DNA of 64,000 nucleotides from positions 9,477,966-9,541,965 of the forward strand of contig NC_085866.1 in assembly GCF_034702125.1 (NCBI RefSeq), read 5' to 3'. Positions 1-11,404 of the stretch are shown here, piece after piece. The number at the start of each line of letters is the position of its first letter. Position 1 is the first letter of the stretch. The DNA is from Engraulis encrasicolus (lineage: Eukaryota > Chordata > Actinopteri > Clupeiformes > Engraulidae). A program made the translations under genes and the position numbers. The notes beneath the pieces are model-generated. The model searched no databases, had not been told where the DNA came from, and was given only the letters and a program-made list of their open reading frames with translations.

Positions 1-68
1 CGGTTCCCATCGTTCACTTCAGGGAGCCGTTCAAAAGAGCCGGCTCGTTCGTCAATGACACACCTCTA
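1..68 (-). mobile_element. hAT-type MITE, truncated by window edge (family A)
   Basis: This is the inverted end of the full element at 57023-57410. Both share the block with GAGCCGTTCAAAAGAGCCGG and finish with CACCTCTA. Only the terminal part lies in the window. Confidence 0.75.
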
Positions 69-597
69 CTATTTACTCTTTCAAAAGCCACCGACACCAA
101 TTATCTGTTTTCTGAGTGGTCTGGAAAATTTTCATATGAATTCGGAAAATGGATCAAAGCACTGCAAAGCATTACACGAACCCTGCTGCTCGCGGATAGA
201 ACGTGGACATTAACTGTGCAGTGTGAAAGGCAGCCCGCGAACCTCTGGGACTCACACTGCTCACGGAGACGTTAAGGAAACGTGCCGTCTGTGTGTGCAT
301 GTACCGTCAGTGGGTGCGACACCATGATGGATAAAAATTGTGAGTACCCAAAATCCGGAAACCGAAAGAGGATATCTGGTTGTCAGTGTTCAGTGTGAGG
401 GCAAATGAACTGCAGCTGTCAGTCCGCAGTAATTGCAGGGGATAAATAAGGACAGCTGACAAACATTCATGGTGGCCTGTGACTCTTCCACACTCCAACC
501 CTGGCAGTAGTGGCATTGCACTTTACTTTGATGCCTCAAGCACTGACTGTAGAAAAGAAATGTGACTCCCTTCGCGGCCAAGCTATACTTCACTCTA
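69..597. other. No supported feature
   Basis: AT-rich sequence with only short random reading frames. I see no repeat partner elsewhere in the window. Confidence 0.5.
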
Positions 598-841
598 GTG
601 CTGTTTCCACGTAGCTGGATATTTTTCATATGTGGATATTTTTTTCTACTGGTTGCATTGGTTTTGGCCTTCCATTTCCACGTAGCAGATATTTAAAATC
701 CAGGTATAAAAAGCAGGAGAAAAAATATCCTGTTTAGGGGGCTGAAACGCATTTGTTACAATGGAGGATTTATTTTTATCCACATGTTGCGCTTACACCT
801 CAACAGGAGAAAAAAATACCCTGCTACGTGGAAACAGCACC
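598..841 (+). mobile_element. Harbinger-like MITE (family B)
   Basis: Terminal inverted repeats of about 25-30 bp begin GTGCTGTTTCCACGTAGC and close with GCTACGTGGAAACAGCACC. The interior, including the AAAATCCAGGTATAAAAAGC block, is shared with the copy at 36088-36355, which has a TAA target duplication. The left TIR here lacks one G. There is no ORF, so it is non-autonomous. Confidence 0.75.
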
Positions 842-904
842 TCTGATGACGTCTGTAAACCCTCTGTAGCAGAGTGGTGTTTACCAAGATATCAGATTTT
901 AAAA

Positions 905-3000
905 GGTGACTGCGCCAGTCTCGTTACAGGGTGAGACAACCTAGATGTTAAAAGGGTAGATGACGGATAGGCAGCAAAAAACATTTTTTTCACAAAACAT
1001 TGTTTATGAGGGAAAAAAGTATATGTCTACGTAGTGCAGCAATTAATCTTTCAAAAAATCCAAGTGGTCACAATGTTGGTCTATTCATTGATTATTTATT
1101 TACGTTGATAAAGCAATTTGCTGAAAATATGTCCTTTGGTGTGACGTTAAGAAATAAATATATTAAGTAATGTAGAAATGGCTTGATGGAGTTTTATGAA
1201 CATTGTTACACTCTTCATATTTATTGCAATTTTTTAAAGTCTTAATTTAATGAGAAATTACCATTTAAGTATTTTTTTCCCCATTAGATGTGAGATTATT
1301 AGAAACCTTCGAGGAAAAACAGGGATATCTTTCTTTCTTTTAAATGTTCAAAATTGTCCGAATTTATACTAACTTTTCAGGGACGATAATTTGTTCTTCC
1401 CTAATGCAACATTCAGTGTTTATCAAGCATATTGTTTAGCTCAAACAAATATTTGAGCGTTTAAAACATGTCACACCGTAGGACATTCATGTCACGCTAA
1501 AGGACAGAAATGCAAAACTGAGCCAGAAACAAATATATCAACATGATTATTTTGTCTTTTTTTATCATAATATAATGTTGTAGTCAATATACACTTTACA
1601 CTTTACACTTATAAGTCTTTGAATCGTCGATTATCAGCCTATCGTAACTCTTAATGACAGCCATGCGGTCATTGAATGTAACCTGCAGAGCTCATAAGAC
1701 TCATACTGAAGGGTGACCTTGGCATGACCATCACACTTTTGTAGGTATGCTATGACTGTCAAACCATTGAACCTGTAGTGTGTAGTGGCCAGTGCCTGTT
1801 TGGTATCTCAAGCTGGACAGCACATTTATGCTGTATATTGAGCTCTCCACAGCATACTTTATTCATCTATACTCCTCTATATACTCTCTCACTGATCTTT
1901 CCTTCACTGTTACCGTTATATTTTATGGTTTCAAAGCACCATTAATGACATTTTATATCATTTGACAGTATCTAAAATCAACAGCAAATATTCATCAACA
2001 ATGCATCAAAGTATAAATTCCAAAGGCCAATAAAGGAATAAGTAATTTGAATACACAATATTTATCTAGTCAAACAACAACAACAACAACAAAAAATGTA
2101 CTACCAGTTGTTTTAAAAGCTATTTCTCAAATATCTAGTCCATTGGTGTGACCTGTTTGTCCTTTGGTGTGATACTCCAAAGTGTCACACCATAGGACTT
2201 TTACCATCACACCATAGGACTTTTACCATCTCACCATAGGACTTTTGAGCTTTTGAGTTAATTTAAAGCCATGTCGTTGCCAACTGAAATACAATTTCAC
2301 CTTTAGTAAGATGCATTTTCATACATCTACATAAGAAAAAAATATGAAAAATATATACTATTGTCAAAATGTATTTTATGGCTGTCACACCAAAGGACTA
2401 CAAAACTAATACATCTTGTGGTAGCAAAACATAATTGATTGACTGAAGAACTCTGAGAGAAAAATCTAAAATCCACCCTTGCCATTGGCTTCTTAAGGGT
2501 CTAAAGTCACAATTTATGTACCGCTGGAGCTTCAACAATGGATAATTATCCACAGAATTAACCAAAAAATGATGTCACACCACAGGACATTATTTTCTGC
2601 GACAAAGTTTCATAAGTCCATACGGTCTCAGAAAAACAGGAAAAAAATTAAGCATTGTCACTTGCTAAAATAGACACCTTGAAAAACATGCCAGGGTTGT
2701 TTAGACAAATGACTGAGCTTTGATTATTTATTTAAAAATGTTTTAAATAGAACCAGGCTTGCCTCAGTCACACCATAGGACAAATGTGACATTTGACTCA
2801 AAATTAAGTATACTTATTTAAGCTCTGGATTTATTACACATTACTTTTTCACAACAACGACATTAGTTTAATCATTTAAAGCATTGACAATTTTGAAAGC
2901 ATGAATTTTCTTAATTTTAACAGCCTGCGACAGCAGAATTTACACGTCACGTCATCTACCCAAAATGTTTTTTTCCCCGACAGGTTCTAGATGACACAAG
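905..3000. mobile_element. Motif-dense putative non-autonomous element
   Basis: The 15-bp motif GTCACACCAWAGGAC (or its complement) occurs about eleven times: near 1131, 1470, 1491, 2138, 2159, 2184, 2206, 2229, 2384, 2574 and 2767. Both orientations are present. The block GGGTAGATGACG occurs near 953 and in inverted orientation near 2950, so the stretch may be one element with weak terminal repeats. No protein is encoded. Element boundaries are inferred; the repeated motif is read directly. Confidence 0.5.
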
Positions 3001-3465
3001 AGGACACAGCTGTTACCCATACATTTCTTTTTATTCTCTTCTTTTAGAACTCCCATTCAGTAAGTGCAGGTAGTTCACCTGGCATTCATATAGTACTTCA
3101 AACAGCTGAGTATAACATCAACTGTGACAAAGCCCGTATGATTACTGTGCAACCATGGAGTAGGCTGAAGTAGGTAAACACTGAGTATTACAATAATACC
3201 TTGGATAGTTGGCCTATTTGCAACACTGTGAACCAATAAACACACGGCAAACTGAAAATACAAAAATAAGGAAAACCAAACACAAGAAAATAAATAGGCC
3301 TAAACCAAACGTCAAACTGAAAAATAACACTGCACACAAAATAGGTTCACAATGTGGTACAAACCTCGACCCACTGGTCTCTGGTAAACCACCTCTTACC
3401 TGAGAGGTGGATGACCAAAGCCAGCCGTCTCAAGACAATACACCGGAACATGTTACTAACTTGCC
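3001..3465. other. No supported feature
   Basis: Unique-looking AT-rich sequence with only short, unconvincing reading frames. Confidence 0.45.
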
Positions 3466-3469
3466 TTAA

Positions 3470-4000
3470 GCTGGGCTTACACTGTGCGAGTTTTGGCCCG
3501 ATTTTGCACCGATTTGGCACTCGCACAACTTTTTGAGAGTCGGGCCGATTTCTTGCTCAATCGCAGGTCAATCGGGAGTCTTGCATCGTGCAGTGTACAT
3601 GGGGTAAGGACAAGTGATTTCGCCTCACGGTCGTGCAATCGCAGGGTCGCAAGAAAATCAAAACGGTTTGAAATTCTGGTCGAGGCTCGTGCGTAAATCG
3701 CACAGTTAAAGCAGTGCTACGACCCGATTTGACACTTCACATGTACAAATTAATAGGGCCGTGCGATTCGCTGTTGAGCGCAACCTCATCTCCACCTCAG
3801 GTGCGCATGGTCCCTCCTCTGCAGACCGGGGAAACATGCCTGTCGCGTCGTACGGTGGAAGCATTTCGCTCGCATCCGACTGTCGGCTCGTATAGTGTGA
3901 GGACGTGAGTTGTGAACTTTTAAACAGTGAAATTCCATCGTGCAGTGTGAGCAGAATCTTAAGACCCACGAGTGAAAATATTGCACAGTGTATGCCCGAC
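3470..4000 (+). mobile_element. TTAA-flanked MITE (family C)
   Basis: The 531-bp element is flanked by TTAA on both sides (3466-3469 and 4001-4004). Its ends are inverted: GCTGGGCTTACACTGTGCGA on the left and a terminus complementary to GTCGGGCATACACTGTGCAA on the right. An inverted second copy lies at 16811-17323. TTAA duplication is typical of piggyBac-like elements, but no transposase is present. The short frames inside it are not genes. Confidence 0.75.
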
Positions 4001-4158
4001 TTAAATCAATGTGAGCTCGTAGTTGATAAAACATAAAACAAAAACCCTGGGTAAGACGGTGGCGTCCCCTACCCTAGCCCATGGGCAGTGCGTTTTCCCA
4101 GCCTGGAAGGCACAGGGACAGAGAGGGTTAACACATGTTCATGGCTCGCCTAAGACAA

Positions 4159-4164
4159 TTTATT
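4159..4164 (-). promoter_or_regulatory. Possible polyadenylation signal (AATAAA)
   Basis: TTTATT on the plus strand reads AATAAA on the minus strand, about 600 bp downstream of the stop of the candidate terminal exon at 4760-5035. The hexamer is common by chance, so this is weak. Confidence 0.2.
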
Positions 4165-4360
4165 ACTGACACAGCTAAACCGGGCAACAGTGAACATATA
4201 AATTACCTGGTGGCTGTGGTATACCGGGCACAAGTCCTGAGGAGCGCTCAACGCTCTCAGCTGGTTACTCCGGAATGCTATGGTAGAACATCATAACATA
4301 AGCCACAGTCCAAGAATAAAATATAAGTAGGTCCACATAGGCTAGGATACACCAGACACC

Positions 4361-4531
4361 CAGTGTTGCCAGATTCGGCAGCTGCCCGCCCAATTGGGCT
4401 ACTTGGGATGGCCGTCTGCGGGTTAAAAGGGGGAAAATGGGCCATTTGGCATTTTTTTTAAAGCCGTTTTGTGCCCATGGAAACCAATGCAATTTTGGCG
4501 GTTATGATCAGACAAATCTGGCAACACAATG
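4361..4531 (+). mobile_element. hAT-type MITE (family D), copy 1
   Basis: It starts CAGTGTTGCCAGATTCGG and ends near ATCTGGCAACAC. It contains the family-D internal blocks CCCAATTGGGCTACTTGGGA and TGCCCATGGAAACCAATGC. Other copies are at 19355, 24472, 26327, 32688, 38120, 47281 and 59101. No clear TSD is visible at this copy. Confidence 0.7.
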
Positions 4532-4759
4532 AAAAGAGCCTACCTTCACAAGCTGATCGTACACGCACGATTGCCGCAACACTGCTGTTTAGAGCACTAT
4601 TATTCCACCACAGCAACACACCAGGCGCAGGTCACAGCACGCCACATGTGAAAGGCTACAGGGAGCCACAGCACCTACCATGTAAACACGGGCCCCTTTA
4701 AATGACCCGGAAGGGGTTGGCCTTGCCCCAACGCGAACGTACACACACAAACAGGGGAC

Positions 4760-5035
4760 CTAGTCCAACCTGTTGCATTGCACATGACTGGTGACCGTGG
4801 AGACAGTGGACGCGCATCGACCGTGCGACAGCAGATCCAATTGCTGCTGGTTGCGCGCCGCCATCTCCTGAATTTCTGCCTGCTCGAGCCTCTCGACAAA
4901 GCTGTTTTCCACAACCTGAACCACTTGCATGGCCTTTCTGGTCAGTCTAAATTCTTCCACCAGCTCCAGATTCAGCCACAGCCTTATAATGGGCACATGA
5001 GGATCGAGGTTGCAAAAAGTCAGTGGACGTCCATC
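4760..5035 (-). CDS. Candidate 3'-terminal coding exon, unknown protein
   Basis: On the minus strand a pyrimidine-rich acceptor (CACTTTTTCTGTTTCCAG) is followed directly by 91 open codons beginning DGRPLTFCN and ending in CNRLD-stop. The splice phase would be 0. The central part (VPIIRLWLNLELVEEFRLTR) is amphipathic, and the stretch from ENSFVERLEQAEIQEMAARN onward looks like a helix or short coiled coil. I recognise no family. Upstream exons would lie at higher coordinates; I could not identify any. It may be the last exon of a host gene or of a transposon gene such as a Harbinger accessory protein. The 3' UTR would contain the family-D MITE at 4361-4531. Confidence 0.4.
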   Translation of the reverse strand, partial: DGRPLTFCNLDPHVPIIRLWLNLELVEEFRLTRKAMQVVQVVENSFVERLEQAEIQEMAARNQQQLDLLSHGRCASTVSTVTSHVQCNRLD

Positions 5036-5814
5036 CTGGAAACAGAAAAAGTGCAAACAATGATCTAGTAATAATTGTAATATCCTTATTATTATCATTA
5101 TGCTACGGCCTATGCCTGGGCTGACACTGCTCAATCTGTTTAACACTTGGATTAACAATAGATTAACAAAAAAATAAAGTAAAGAAAATATGTTTTTACT
5201 GTGAATAACAACATTAATAAGTAGGGCATTGGTTTTTTTTGCCGTTTTATCAATGACACAGGGCCTGCTAAAACACGTAGGCTATCCTCCTAAAGCTCTA
5301 GACCAAGGTGAGACGGCTGCGAAGGATACGTCTCCTTTTCAAAGCATTTTCCCTTTTTGTCGACATGCAAAAATGGTTACACAACGCCAACATAAATGGC
5401 AGCAGAGGGTCTATATCTGGCAACAGCATTTCCTCTGTGTGTAACGCTCAGTGAGAGTAAAATACTGGTAACACTACCGACTGGTGTAGAGATCAGAGAA
5501 AATCTGACTTCATCTCTCGGGCTTTACGTAGCAGCGCGCAACGTACGTCATGGAGTGTTCTTTTTTTTTCTCTAAGTGCGTCCCAATCTGTAGGGAAAAG
5601 ATTTGACTTCTTGCTTTAGCTTCGGGAATGACTCGTTTTTGGAGTTAACTCTAAAATGAAGTGAAGTGGAAGTGATAGAAATGGGATTCACTCTTTGTTT
5701 CATCCTAAAACAAATTCTTCTGAAAGTTAAATAAAACACTCAAGCTGATGGGAGCATTTATATTTTTACGCTATGAAATAACAATCAATGTTTGGATAAA
5801 GCTCCGTGAAGATT
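5036..5814. other. No supported feature
   Basis: AT-rich sequence with scattered short frames. I see no coding evidence. Confidence 0.45.
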
Positions 5815-5900
5815 GCATTAACGTCATTGCGCACGGTGGGAATCGAACACGGCCTCTCAAATAGGAAGCAGCTACGTAACAGATGACCCACTGATTCACA
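5815..5900 (-). repeat. tRNA-like (SINE head?) relic
   Basis: The minus strand contains GTGTTCGATTCCCAC, close to a Pol III B box, preceded by a stretch resembling a tRNA D arm and anticodon arm. The T stem and acceptor stem do not pair, so this is a tRNA-derived relic at best and not a tRNA gene. Confidence 0.3.
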
Positions 5901-6457
5901 CATTACTTCTGTAATAAAAACTCGATTTCACAACGCACCAACATGATCGCATTTTCGACAATCCTTGATATGGACTTCCCCTGTACAACGTGCACGAGCG
6001 CAACGACCGCTTTGATAAGCGCAGCTGAAGTCAACCTAGCCAAGGCGCAGCTGATCTTCTCTGATGGAACGTCTTCAGCCTCAAGTTTAAGCTGCCGTTA
6101 GTTGCAACTCGGCTTTTGCACGAAAGCGCCACTGATGGAATGGTCCCCTAGTCTGGAAGTAAACATGTTAGCACCGGCAGCTTACGTGGCTAGCTTAGAA
6201 CATTGTGTGGTCAAATTATAATGTGGAGTAACTTTCTTGTGGTACATCAGTTCGTGGTGCATTTTTGTTCTTACATTTTTATGTTGAAAGTAGAGGAAAA
6301 AGGTAAAACTCAAGGAGAGGTGTAAAATAAACTTATTTCCAAAAATGGGACAGTATCACTTTAAATTAAGCAAAACTTTCATGTAAGATATCGCCCGGAA
6401 GTCCGCCTTTTTTGCCTGGAAGGGCATTGCAGGGTCTTGCGTAATAGCGTGCTCTAC

Positions 6458-6699
6458 GGTTCCATGTGAAGAACGACCGGAATTCATTTTTAAAGTAGAA
6501 GTAAAGATTACATGACAGAGGAACATGTTGATTCAGAATTAAAAGAGGAATGAATCACACACTTCTTTTGGAATTAAGTTTAATTCAGAATAAACTTAAT
6601 TCTGATTCAGGAAGTGCTTACTTGTTTGAAAAGTGGAATTATTAAGTATTATTCGGAATTAAATAGAGTTAATTCAGAATTAAATGTCCCATGTAACTG
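6458..6699. mobile_element. Possible MITE rich in GAATTAA palindromes
   Basis: The left side reads CCATGTGAAGAACGACCGGA and the right side is the loose complement of CATGGGACATTTAATTC. Between them, multiple AATTCAGAATTAA-like palindromes occur. There is no second copy in the window and no clear TSD. Confidence 0.35.
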
Positions 6700-6991
6700 A
6701 GGTGTTCATGCGTGGTCTTTTGCATGTCTGTATTCTTTTGCATGTTTGTGTGGATGTGTGTTTGCGCAACATGAGCATATGAGTGCAGATGAATAGTATG
6801 AATATGCAAAGGTTCAGTTTGAGGTGCGTGTGCGCGCCAATATTTCAGTAGTATTTGGTCTTGCTGCCTTGAGAATTATTTTATCCTGTCCTCTCAGCAG
6901 TGCTGTGTTTTATGCCATCACACACTCCATGATGTGTGCATCTTTTCCCCGGTTTGTTCAACTGTCAGTAATCACTGCCACATGCAACTCA

Positions 6992-7275
6992 GGGTGCGTT
7001 CCAATATGCAACCTTGCTTCCTCCACTTGTGGTTGTGGTCTCGTACCAGGAAGTAATATGTCACGATGACATCACTGACAACAGCATTATATTTCAATAT
7101 CTAGCAAAAGCTCAATTGTAAAGTCTTTATCTCATTTGGGATGGGGAATGAAAAACAGTCCCCCCAAAAGTTGTTGTGGCTAGGCTGACAGCTGGGAAAC
7201 TTTATTGTTTTCTCCATGGAGGATGGGGCGAGGTCACAAGCACAAGTGGAGGAAGCAAGGTCGCATATAGATCTC
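6992..7275 (+). mobile_element. MITE family E, copy 1
   Basis: The left terminal repeat begins GGGTGCGTTCCAATATGCAA and is followed by CCTCCACTTGTG. The right side has the inverted CACAAGTGGAGGAAGCAAGG, with the last bases lost. The interior block GTTGTTGTGGCTAGGCTGAC is shared with the copies at 31773 and 46037. Confidence 0.75.
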
Positions 7276-8083
7276 TTCAGCGTTGACGTCAACTTGTATG
7301 CGGCGGTTGGCGTTCGGGTTCTATGGCGATTTTTTTACATTGCAACACGCCATAGAGATTCAGGTTTGGCAAAAATATAAGTTGCACGCCAACAACGAAC
7401 ATTAGCGTGTCCCCGCATCCATTTCTCATTAGTGGAACGGATCGTATCATCATGTTGGTGTATTCACATGTTAAATCATGACGATTTTAATTCAATATTG
7501 CTAACCCCTTTCTGATCATTAAAACTTCCAAACTACATGCAGTTGTCTCTTACCTGTTACGTCATCCGTGGTACGCTACATCACGAAACGTGAAAGACGA
7601 TAAAAAAATCTTGGTAACGTAAAAGACGATAAATATTTTGCTAAACGTGAAAGACTATAAAGACTTTTGGTAAAAGCGAAAGACGAGCTCTTGCTAACCG
7701 CTGGAAGGATGCTATCAAAAAGCGGATGAGAGGACGATCGAGAGCTCGAGCCCGAATTTATACTTTCCTTTGGTTGCCATGGGTACAACCCTCCGCACGT
7801 ACATGACGTTAGATACAGGCGCCGCTTCTGTAGTTCTGTAGTTTCCGGGTTTAGCATATGGACGCAACATCGTATTTATGTCGAAGTTTGACACAAAATG
7901 ATCAACCATGTCATACCTACAGCCTATTTTTAACACCCTCGACAGCTTGCGGGGGTTCGCTAAGCGCGTGCTTGCACTCGGAGCTTATTTGAAACTGGCC
8001 CCTATTCATTCCCAATGGGAGGCCGGAAGCCGATACGAACCAGGATGTCCTTAAATGCTAACATGAAAGACTACAGTCTACTA
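7276..8083. other. No supported feature
   Basis: Contains a short run of AACGTGAAAGACGATAAA-like repeats around 7585-7690 (about four imperfect units near 30-35 bp). There is no coding evidence. Confidence 0.45.
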
Positions 8084-8443
8084 CAGTGGTTCCCAACCTA
8101 TGGGTCGGGACCCCCCTTATGGGTCGCCAAAGATCCACAGGGGGTCGCGGAGCCCTCTTGATTTTAAGGGGTTTCGTTTTAAATATATATAGCCCATGTT
8201 GAATAAAAGACAAAGCATTTAACTAATAAATGTATAGAAGCAACACATTGTAAGTGCTACATTAAACATTTATTCTATATTTGACCAAAGACGAATTAAG
8301 GAATAAAATAACTAAAATTCGTTTTCGCAGGAAACAGAGGGCATCTTGTGACTCCGTCTCGTGCGGGCGCTCGCGTGGTTGGGTCACCAAAGCATACAAT
8401 AGTAAAAACATGGGTCCCTTAAGAAAAAGGTTGGGAACCACTG
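8084..8443 (+). mobile_element. hAT-type MITE with perfect 8-bp TSD
   Basis: Terminal inverted repeats are CAGTGGTTCCCAACCTATGG and AAAAAGGTTGGGAACCACTG. A perfect 8-bp direct repeat GTCTACTA flanks it at 8076-8083 and 8444-8451. The 360-bp interior encodes nothing. 8-bp duplication with CAG...CTG ends is the hAT signature. Confidence 0.9.
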
Positions 8444-8451
8444 GTCTACTA

Positions 8452-9861
8452 CATGCTTCCGCGTTACTGAAGAGCTCTATTGGAACACAACTTCTGTCTC
8501 TGTTTGCCTCAGTTCAGCAGGATTGGCCTACTGTACCTGCATTCTCACCTCCTACCACTGGGTGGTGCTGTTGCTCTTTTTTTGAGCAGTGCCGTGAGTG
8601 AGTGGCCAGCTGCAGCAGCGCTCTGTTCTGTTCTGGCTGCAGGAGGGAGGTTGGGATGAGGGATGGAAATGTTCCCTCACTACTCAGCCATTGTTTGCCC
8701 CGTCGCTTCAGCAAAACAGAACAGCTTCAAGGGCACGGACAAGTTGTAGCGAACGTGCGTCATAGATTTTAATCACTCTCCAAAGACCTCCCCCCCCACC
8801 CTCTCTCTTTCTTTCTCTCTCTCTCTCGCACACTCACTCCTCTCTGTTCCTCACCATTTCTTCTCTATGGCTTTCTCTGAGTAGTTGCTTTTTTAATAGT
8901 TTCGATTTAAAGCTCACTTTAGCAGATGCTTGTATTGGACGTTGTGACTGTGTGAGTCTGCAGATGCAAGTGTAGTATTGTAGTCGGCAGCTGAAGTAGT
9001 ATCCTTTGCACTGTTCCATCAAGTTCGATGTCAATCACATGCTTGTGTGTGATATTTGTTTCAAAGCAAGTACTTTGCGCAGTTTACATGGTGAAATTGG
9101 GGGAAAAAATACACCTGTAACACTCTCAGTGTTGGTGGAAGGTGCCTACATGTGATCAAAGCGTTTTGCTGCGTTAACATGCTAGTGTGAAGGCAATGCA
9201 TTATGCTGCATTACTATTCAATTTACATTGGATTAGATCACTTTTGGCTGCACTGAACTGTGGTCTCACTTGAGATGCGTTGGCTCCCTCACAAGTTAAG
9301 AGTGGTCAAACTATAGGCAGATGACACACGTGTAGTTTTTGCAGATAGAGCACCACTAATAAAAATAAATAAAATATTTTTTTTTCTTAGATGTAATTTC
9401 TTAGCCTGATCATCATCTCCTTTCAAATCTCCTCAAGAACAAGAGCAGCAAACAAAGTAGGAGGAGTTCCCGATTTTTTCGGGGCTCAGAAACGACATTT
9501 GTATTGCTCTTGACCTGACTTAGAAGCAACACTGAAGGTGTTGCATCACTAGGAGGGCGTGGCCTGGCTTGACCTTTCCTGCATTTCAACGTCCCGTGTC
9601 CCGTGTCCCGTTTCAGCTCAATACGGAACCCGTACCTTTATTTCTAAATATGTGATGATCCCGTATTTCAAGGGACGGTTGGCAGCCCTACCGCTGCGTG
9701 AAGCACCCCCATCGTTGTGCATCAAAAAACGCATGTCTGACTGGCAGTATTGAGACAGTCCTCCCTTACGAAAATCGACCATGGTAAACCATGATTTCAT
9801 GGCTTTTTAAAGCATGGTTTGGTACGGTTTTTGGTTTGACTATGGTTTAACTATAAAATTA
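8452..9861. other. No supported gene; one short CT run
   Basis: A short CT-rich run lies at about 8800-8826. CCCGTGTCCCGTGTCCCGTT near 9592 is a tiny tandem repeat. The 9777-9850 stretch is rich in palindromic ATGGTTT/AAACCAT words. I see no coding evidence. Confidence 0.4.
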
Positions 9862-10022
9862 GACTGTAGTGGAAAGTGCGCACATCCAGCAAAAAAACAT
9901 CAGCATGTGCCAAATAAAAAAATTGTCACATGTAGGAGCGGGAAAGGATCTGCACACTGCTTGCAAAAGACTTAATTTATTAGGAGCAACGTTTCAATCA
10001 TAGATCTTCTTCAGGCATCTTG
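9862..10022 (-). mobile_element. Penelope-like terminal-repeat insertion with 14-bp TSD
   Basis: The perfect 14-bp direct repeat TAACTATAAAATTA occurs at 9848-9861 and 10023-10036. On the minus strand the insertion carries CCTGAAGAAGATCTATGATT followed by GAAACGTTGC, a CUGANGA...stem...GAAAC arrangement resembling a hammerhead core. It resembles the ends of the PLE at 61.8-64 kb in layout. It encodes no protein. Helix III is not convincing here, so ribozyme activity is doubtful. Confidence 0.6.
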
Positions 10023-10096
10023 TAACTATAAAATTAACCATGGTTTTACTCGGAAAACTAACCAATGTTTCACCACATCTTACAATTATTCATTAA

Positions 10097-10202
10097 AGGG
10101 GAGTATGTAGCTAAGATAGTGAAAGTCAATGGATCCGTGCAGCATTGCTACATATTACACGGATCAATTGACTTTCACTAGCTTAGCGACATACTCCCTC
10201 TT
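10097..10202. mobile_element. Compact hairpin MITE flanked by TTAA
   Basis: The two arms are nearly perfect inverted repeats: GGGGAGTATGTAGCTAAG with TCAATGGATCCGTG, against CACGGATCAATTGA with CTTAGCGACATACTCCC. They are separated by a short loop, with TTAA at 10093-10096 and 10203-10206. The element is 106 bp with almost no interior. Confidence 0.65.
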
Positions 10203-10864
10203 TTAACTTGTCTTAAAGCAAGACAACGCTTAACATGAAACATAAGACACTTTACCACCTATATCACCCCTGTGAATGTCATGTCAATGATTCCAAATCT
10301 TCAAATAACAAGATCAGAAACACTGATGAGTAATGGTTAAAAAAACTGCAGACATATGTTATGATCCAGGCTTAATTCTGGTCTGCATAAATGACAATCT
10401 TTTAATGTTAGCAAAAAAATACAACACAGAAATAAACACACACTGACAACTTAGTATGCAATGCTTCATGTACGTACACTACATGGCCGTGTGTGACTGG
10501 CCCTTCAGCAGTTCTAGAACTGTCAGCCTGTTAAGGATTCCAGTACAGTCTCCGCAGTCTGTTGTGCTGATGAGATGATTGACAGGCAAACTCCATTGTC
10601 CTCTGCGAGGGTGGGGGTGGGGCGGGGAGATGAGAGCCTGCGTATACGGGAGATGGAGATGGGGGGGGGCAGGGAGGATGTGTGAGAGTAGAGAGGAGTT
10701 CATTGATCACTGACTGGCAGGGGAGCGCGGGAGACTGGGTGTGCGTATGCGTGTGTGTGTGTGCGCTCCGCTGTCAGCTTGCTCTGTCAGGAGGCTTCCC
10801 TTGGACAGGATATGGCTGCACAGGCAGAGGTAATTGGCCAGGTTGAATCAATGAAGCCGGCGCT
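10203..10864. other. No supported feature
   Basis: Mostly unique sequence. A G-rich stretch (GGGTGGGGGTGGGGCGGGG-like) lies near 10610-10670. Confidence 0.4.
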
Positions 10865-10892
10865 CTGTGTGTGTGTGTGTGTGTGCCATTGC

Positions 10893-10926
<34 letters not shown>

Positions 10927-10938
10927 TGTCTGTGTGTA
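10865..10938. repeat. (GT)n microsatellite
   Basis: Two GT runs separated by CCATTGCATT. All translated frames across it are low-complexity artefacts. Confidence 0.9.
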
Positions 10939-11329
10939 TTACATCACCATCTCCCCAGAGGCCCTGAGGGAGCAGACACACACACAGGTGGCCAAACACA
11001 CACTCACCAGTCTGCCTTGCCTGTGAGGTCACCACTAGCTCTATACGCACCCAGCCCATATTTACCATGGAACGGACTGGGTTTGGCTTTGGAGGTGACG
11101 TACGTGTGTCTGTGTGCCTGTACGTGTGTGTGCGTGTGTGGGTGTGAGTGTGTGGGAGAGAGACAGTATGGCATTGCAATTGTTAATATATACAGTATCC
11201 ATCTGCTCCAAGGATACAAGGAGTTTTATTTGTCACATGCATAGAATTAGTAAGTAAAACATGCAGTGAAATTGGAGTTGTACTGCCTGTACTGTGCATG
11301 GGTGTGTGTGTGTGTGGGGGGGCTCTCCA

Positions 11330-11404
11330 TGGGTGCATTCCAATATGCACCCTTTCGTCCTCCACTTGTGCTTGTGGCCTCGCACCAGGAAGTAATACGT
11401 CGTG
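11330..11404 (+). mobile_element. MITE family E, partial, runs into assembly gap
   Basis: GGGTGCATTCCAATATGCAC and CCTCCACTTGTGCTTGTGGC match the left end of family E. The sequence then enters N. The gap probably hides the rest of the element. Confidence 0.7.

Noticed and set aside
5815..5900. A functional tRNA gene
   Set aside because: Only the B-box-like block is good; the T and acceptor stems do not pair.
9980..10022. An active hammerhead ribozyme at the 9.9-kb insertion
   Set aside because: The core words are present, but GAAACGTTGC gives no usable helix III loop and no clear cleavage triplet.
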